From Apostichopus japonicus (taxonomy: Eukaryota; Echinodermata; Holothuroidea; Aspidochirotida; Stichopodidae): DNA of 60,000 bases. The stretch spans positions 7,930,999-7,990,998 of the forward strand of contig NC_092565.1 of NCBI RefSeq assembly GCF_037975245.1. The letters run 5' to 3'. Position 1 is the first letter of the stretch; every line of letters begins with the position of its first letter. The notes under the pieces were generated by a model. That model had not been told where the DNA came from. It worked only from the letters and a program-made list of their open reading frames with translations, and did no database searches. The position numbers and the translations under genes were made by a program. Positions 59,609 through 60,000 of the stretch are shown one piece after another.

Positions 59609-60000
59609 CTGCAAAAGGTAAAATCACAGATTGCTGTAACATAATTTTTTTATTAGAAGATTTGTTATTGATCTCACTTTGTTTCTGAACGTAATATTTA
59701 AAGATTTATTATTCCATCATTACCCCAGTGTTTTAGTTTTCAGCAGTCGAAAAAAAAATTTGCAGTCACAAAGCCTGCTTTCCAAATTTTTATTTCGAAG
59801 CTGTATTGAAATATTTTAATCAAAGGTAAGTAACCATGCCAACTATTAAATTGGAATTGGTGCTGTGGTTAAAACCTCTCCCATATTAAGACAATCTGTT
59901 TCAATTGTATGAGGTCTTAAATTTACCAGCTGCTCTGAAACCTATCTCTTAGTATTTTTGCATCACTTGCATTAATGTCATGAGAGTTCAGAGGCAAAAT
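59609..60000. other. Intron of the SLOG-like gene at the window edge
   Basis: No further exon is visible. The next upstream exon must end with two bases of a codon completed by G at 59608. Confidence 0.6.

Overview
This is a stretch of AT-rich animal genomic DNA. Its genes are split into many short exons with GT-AG introns, and it carries long introns, microsatellites, minisatellites and several transposon traces. The two well-resolved genes are animal orthologues: a RING-H2 ubiquitin ligase of the RNF38/RNF44 type, and the ciliary protein CFAP43. Their sequence and the repeat style suggest a marine invertebrate deuterostome, most likely an echinoderm and possibly a sea cucumber. That placement is an inference.

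Layout. (1) 1-8490: mostly non-coding, probably 5' flank and first intron(s) of the RNF38/44-like gene. It holds a 67-bp inverted repeat, one weak 5' exon candidate and one candidate minus-strand terminal exon. (2) 8491-15428 (+): seven linked coding exons of the RNF38/44-like ligase, ending in a RING-H2 domain. (3) 15429 to about 27500: presumed 3' UTR and intergenic DNA. A 1,717-bp non-autonomous hAT element with a perfect 8-bp target duplication sits 96 bp after the stop codon. Poly(T) tracts, microsatellites and a tRNA-derived SINE follow. (4) 27702-54078 (+): a complete CFAP43 gene. I joined 35 coding exons in phase, giving 1,711 codons plus stop. The N-terminal half is WD40-type beta-propeller and the C-terminal half is coiled coil. 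A perfect NRF1 palindrome lies just upstream. Its introns hold a possible solo LTR, several tandem arrays and a composite minisatellite of about 1 kb. (5) 54079-58006: nothing convincing. (6) 58007-59608 (-): the last four exons of a gene running off the right edge. It encodes a SLOG/LOG-like Rossmann protein of unknown function and converges on CFAP43.

The three genes show no shared pathway. The ligase is a general cytoplasmic or nuclear enzyme, CFAP43 belongs to the motile ciliary axoneme, and the SLOG protein is probably a nucleotide-binding or nucleotide-processing enzyme. All exon boundaries were read by eye from splice sites and phase. No transcript evidence was available.
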